NCBI GenBank assembly: GCA_035258565.1
Contig: DATFXF010000343.1
Location: 1 to 6,864 of the forward strand
DNA: 6,864 nt
Direction of reading: 5' to 3'
DNA from: DATFXF01 sp035258565
GTDB lineage: Bacteria > Acidobacteriota > Terriglobia > Acidiferrales > UBA7541
Shown: positions 5,911-6,864 of the stretch, one piece after another
How the letters are laid out: each line of letters opens with the position of its first letter
How positions within the stretch are numbered: the stretch's first letter is position 1
Position numbers and translations under genes: made by a program
The notes under the pieces: generated by a model
Seen by the model: the letters and a program-made list of their open reading frames with translations, nothing else
Told to the model about the DNA's origin: nothing
The model's database searches: none

Positions 5911-6864
5911 TCTCAATGCGAATCCGGGGTGATCCCCGCTCGAGACCCGGGAGGGGTTGCACCCGTCAGCCTCCGAACCTTTGCGCTCTATTTCCTAAAT
6001 CTCGGCGCTACCGGATTTGGGGGGCCGATCGCGCTGGCAGGTCACATGCAGCAAGCGTTGGTGCTGGAACGACGCTGGATCAGCAAGAAAGACTATCTAG
6101 ACGGGCTGGCGCTGGCGCGACTAGCCCCAGGGCCCTTGGCGGCGCAGCTCGCCATGTACCTCGGGTACGTCCGCGGCGGCGTCTGGGGAGCGACGGTAGT
6201 CTCGGCGGCATTCATTCTCCTTTCGTTTCTAATGGTGTGGGCGATTTCGGTCGCCTACGTGAAGTACGGCGGCCTGGCCTGGATGGCGGCGCTCTTCTAT
6301 GGCAGCGGTGCTGCAGTGGTCGGAATCATCGCACGGTCGGCCTACAAACTGACCCGCATGACGCTCAGCCGCAGCCTGCTGCTTTGGACCATCTTCCTGA
6401 TCCTTGCGGTCTCGATGGCATGACTGGAGCGCGAACCCGTTTGGCTGCTCCTGATCGCCGGAGTGGTTCCGGTCCTGCTCGTGTCGCGGAAATCAGGGCC
6501 GGAGATCGCCGCGCTCCTCCCCATAGCGCTTCCGATGCCACAATCACTTGCTGTTGCGTCCACTTCGCTTCCGCAGTTGCCCTGGTTTTTCGCCAAAGCG
6601 GGATCCTTCGTTTTCTGCAGCGGATTGGCAGTGCTTCCGTTTCTGTACGGCGGCGTGGTGCAGAAGCATCACTGGCTGACCGACCGGCAGTTCCTGGATG
6701 CGGTAGCTGTGGCGATGATTACGCCGGGCCCTGTAGTCATCACCGTGGTGTTTATCGGTTATTTGGTGCGCGGCTTCTGGGGTATGACGGCTGCCGCGGT
6801 GGGGCGTGTTTGCCCCCGTTTACCTTGTCATTGTAGTTCTGGCGCCCTACTTTCGCCGGCAGTT
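5908..6864 (+). pseudogene. chrA: ChrA chromate transporter, interrupted by in-frame TGA and frameshifted near the window end; 3' end outside window
   Basis: A two-domain CHR-family membrane transporter that exports chromate from the cytoplasm. The first CHR domain (171 residues from TTG 5908) has FLNLGATGFGGPIALAGHM (30-47), the family signature LAPGPLAAQLAMYLGYVRGG (72-91) and several hydrophobic helices. TGA at 6421-6423 then interrupts SMA-stop-LEREPVW, where homologues read like TAWTESEIVW, so it replaces a Trp codon (TGG to TGA). The same frame goes on through the second domain: WFFAKAGSFVFCSGLAVLPFLYGGVV, HHWLTDRQFLDAVAVAMITPGPVVITVVFIGYLVRG. At the G-run near 6799-6802 one extra G shifts the frame; the continuation VFAPVYLVIVVLAPYFRR is read in the next frame to the edge. 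Sequence errors could account for both lesions. If real, only half a transporter is made, although single-domain chromate transporters exist as pairs. Confidence 0.85.

Noticed and set aside
6421..6423. TGA read as tryptophan or selenocysteine
   Set aside because: TGA ends other intact genes in this window and Trp is coded by TGG. The position is not a Cys/Sec site in this family and no selenocysteine-insertion-like hairpin is evident. A point change or sequence error is simpler.
5730..6836. A 368-codon plus-strand open frame overlapping chrB and chrA
   Set aside because: The translation is Arg/Pro/Gly-rich with no membrane helices, while the overlapping chrA frame has clear CHR signatures. 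Only its far end (after about 6803) coincides with a real frame, because of the chrA frameshift.

Overview
The window is a moderately GC-rich bacterial segment with short intergenic gaps and genes on both strands. The mix of genes resembles Acidobacteriota or a similar soil bacterium: a large exported S9 peptidase, an outer-membrane receptor of TonB/Oar type, a D-hydantoinase, DinB- and YjbR-family proteins, and a fused ChrB next to a two-domain ChrA. That assignment comes from remembered protein style, not from a search, and is tentative. I found no rRNA, tRNA, CRISPR array, transposase or origin.

Layout. 29-421 (minus) is an intact STAS-domain anti-sigma-factor antagonist, with a triple 10-bp tandem repeat just upstream. 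602-1032 (plus) is the 5' end of an S9 prolyl-oligopeptidase-like gene with a signal peptide. It stops abruptly and is joined at about 1032 to the 3' end of an unrelated TonB-dependent-receptor-like gene (to 1534), which is broken by about five frameshifts. 1618-3021 (minus) is a complete, well-conserved D-hydantoinase/dihydropyrimidinase. 3022-3614 holds at most one weak unrecognised minus-strand ORF. 3615-4226 (plus) is an intact DinB-like protein. 4331-4663 (minus) is a YjbR/MmcQ-family protein that seems to lack an internal block of about 20 residues. 4802-5884 (plus) is a two-domain ChrB chromate-resistance protein, followed after a short gap by chrA (5908 to the window edge), a two-domain chromate transporter.

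How the genes relate. The clearest functional unit is chrB-chrA: a chromate-sensing or chromate-handling protein plus a membrane chromate exporter. chrB is intact and carries a strong ribosome-binding site with an in-frame ATG exactly at the start of its C-terminal domain, so a separate C-terminal product is possible. chrA has an in-frame TGA where homologues have Trp, and a G-run frameshift near the window end. The other genes look like independent housekeeping or accessory units.

Data quality. Several lesions are single-base indels in short G or T runs (about 968, 1116, 1210 and 6800), while the hydantoinase, DinB and chrB frames are clean. Sequencing error, a chimeric assembly or true gene decay could each explain part of this. 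I see no clearly new defence or mobile system. The items most worth checking are the S9/TonB chimera, the internal chrB start and the repeat upstream of the STAS gene.
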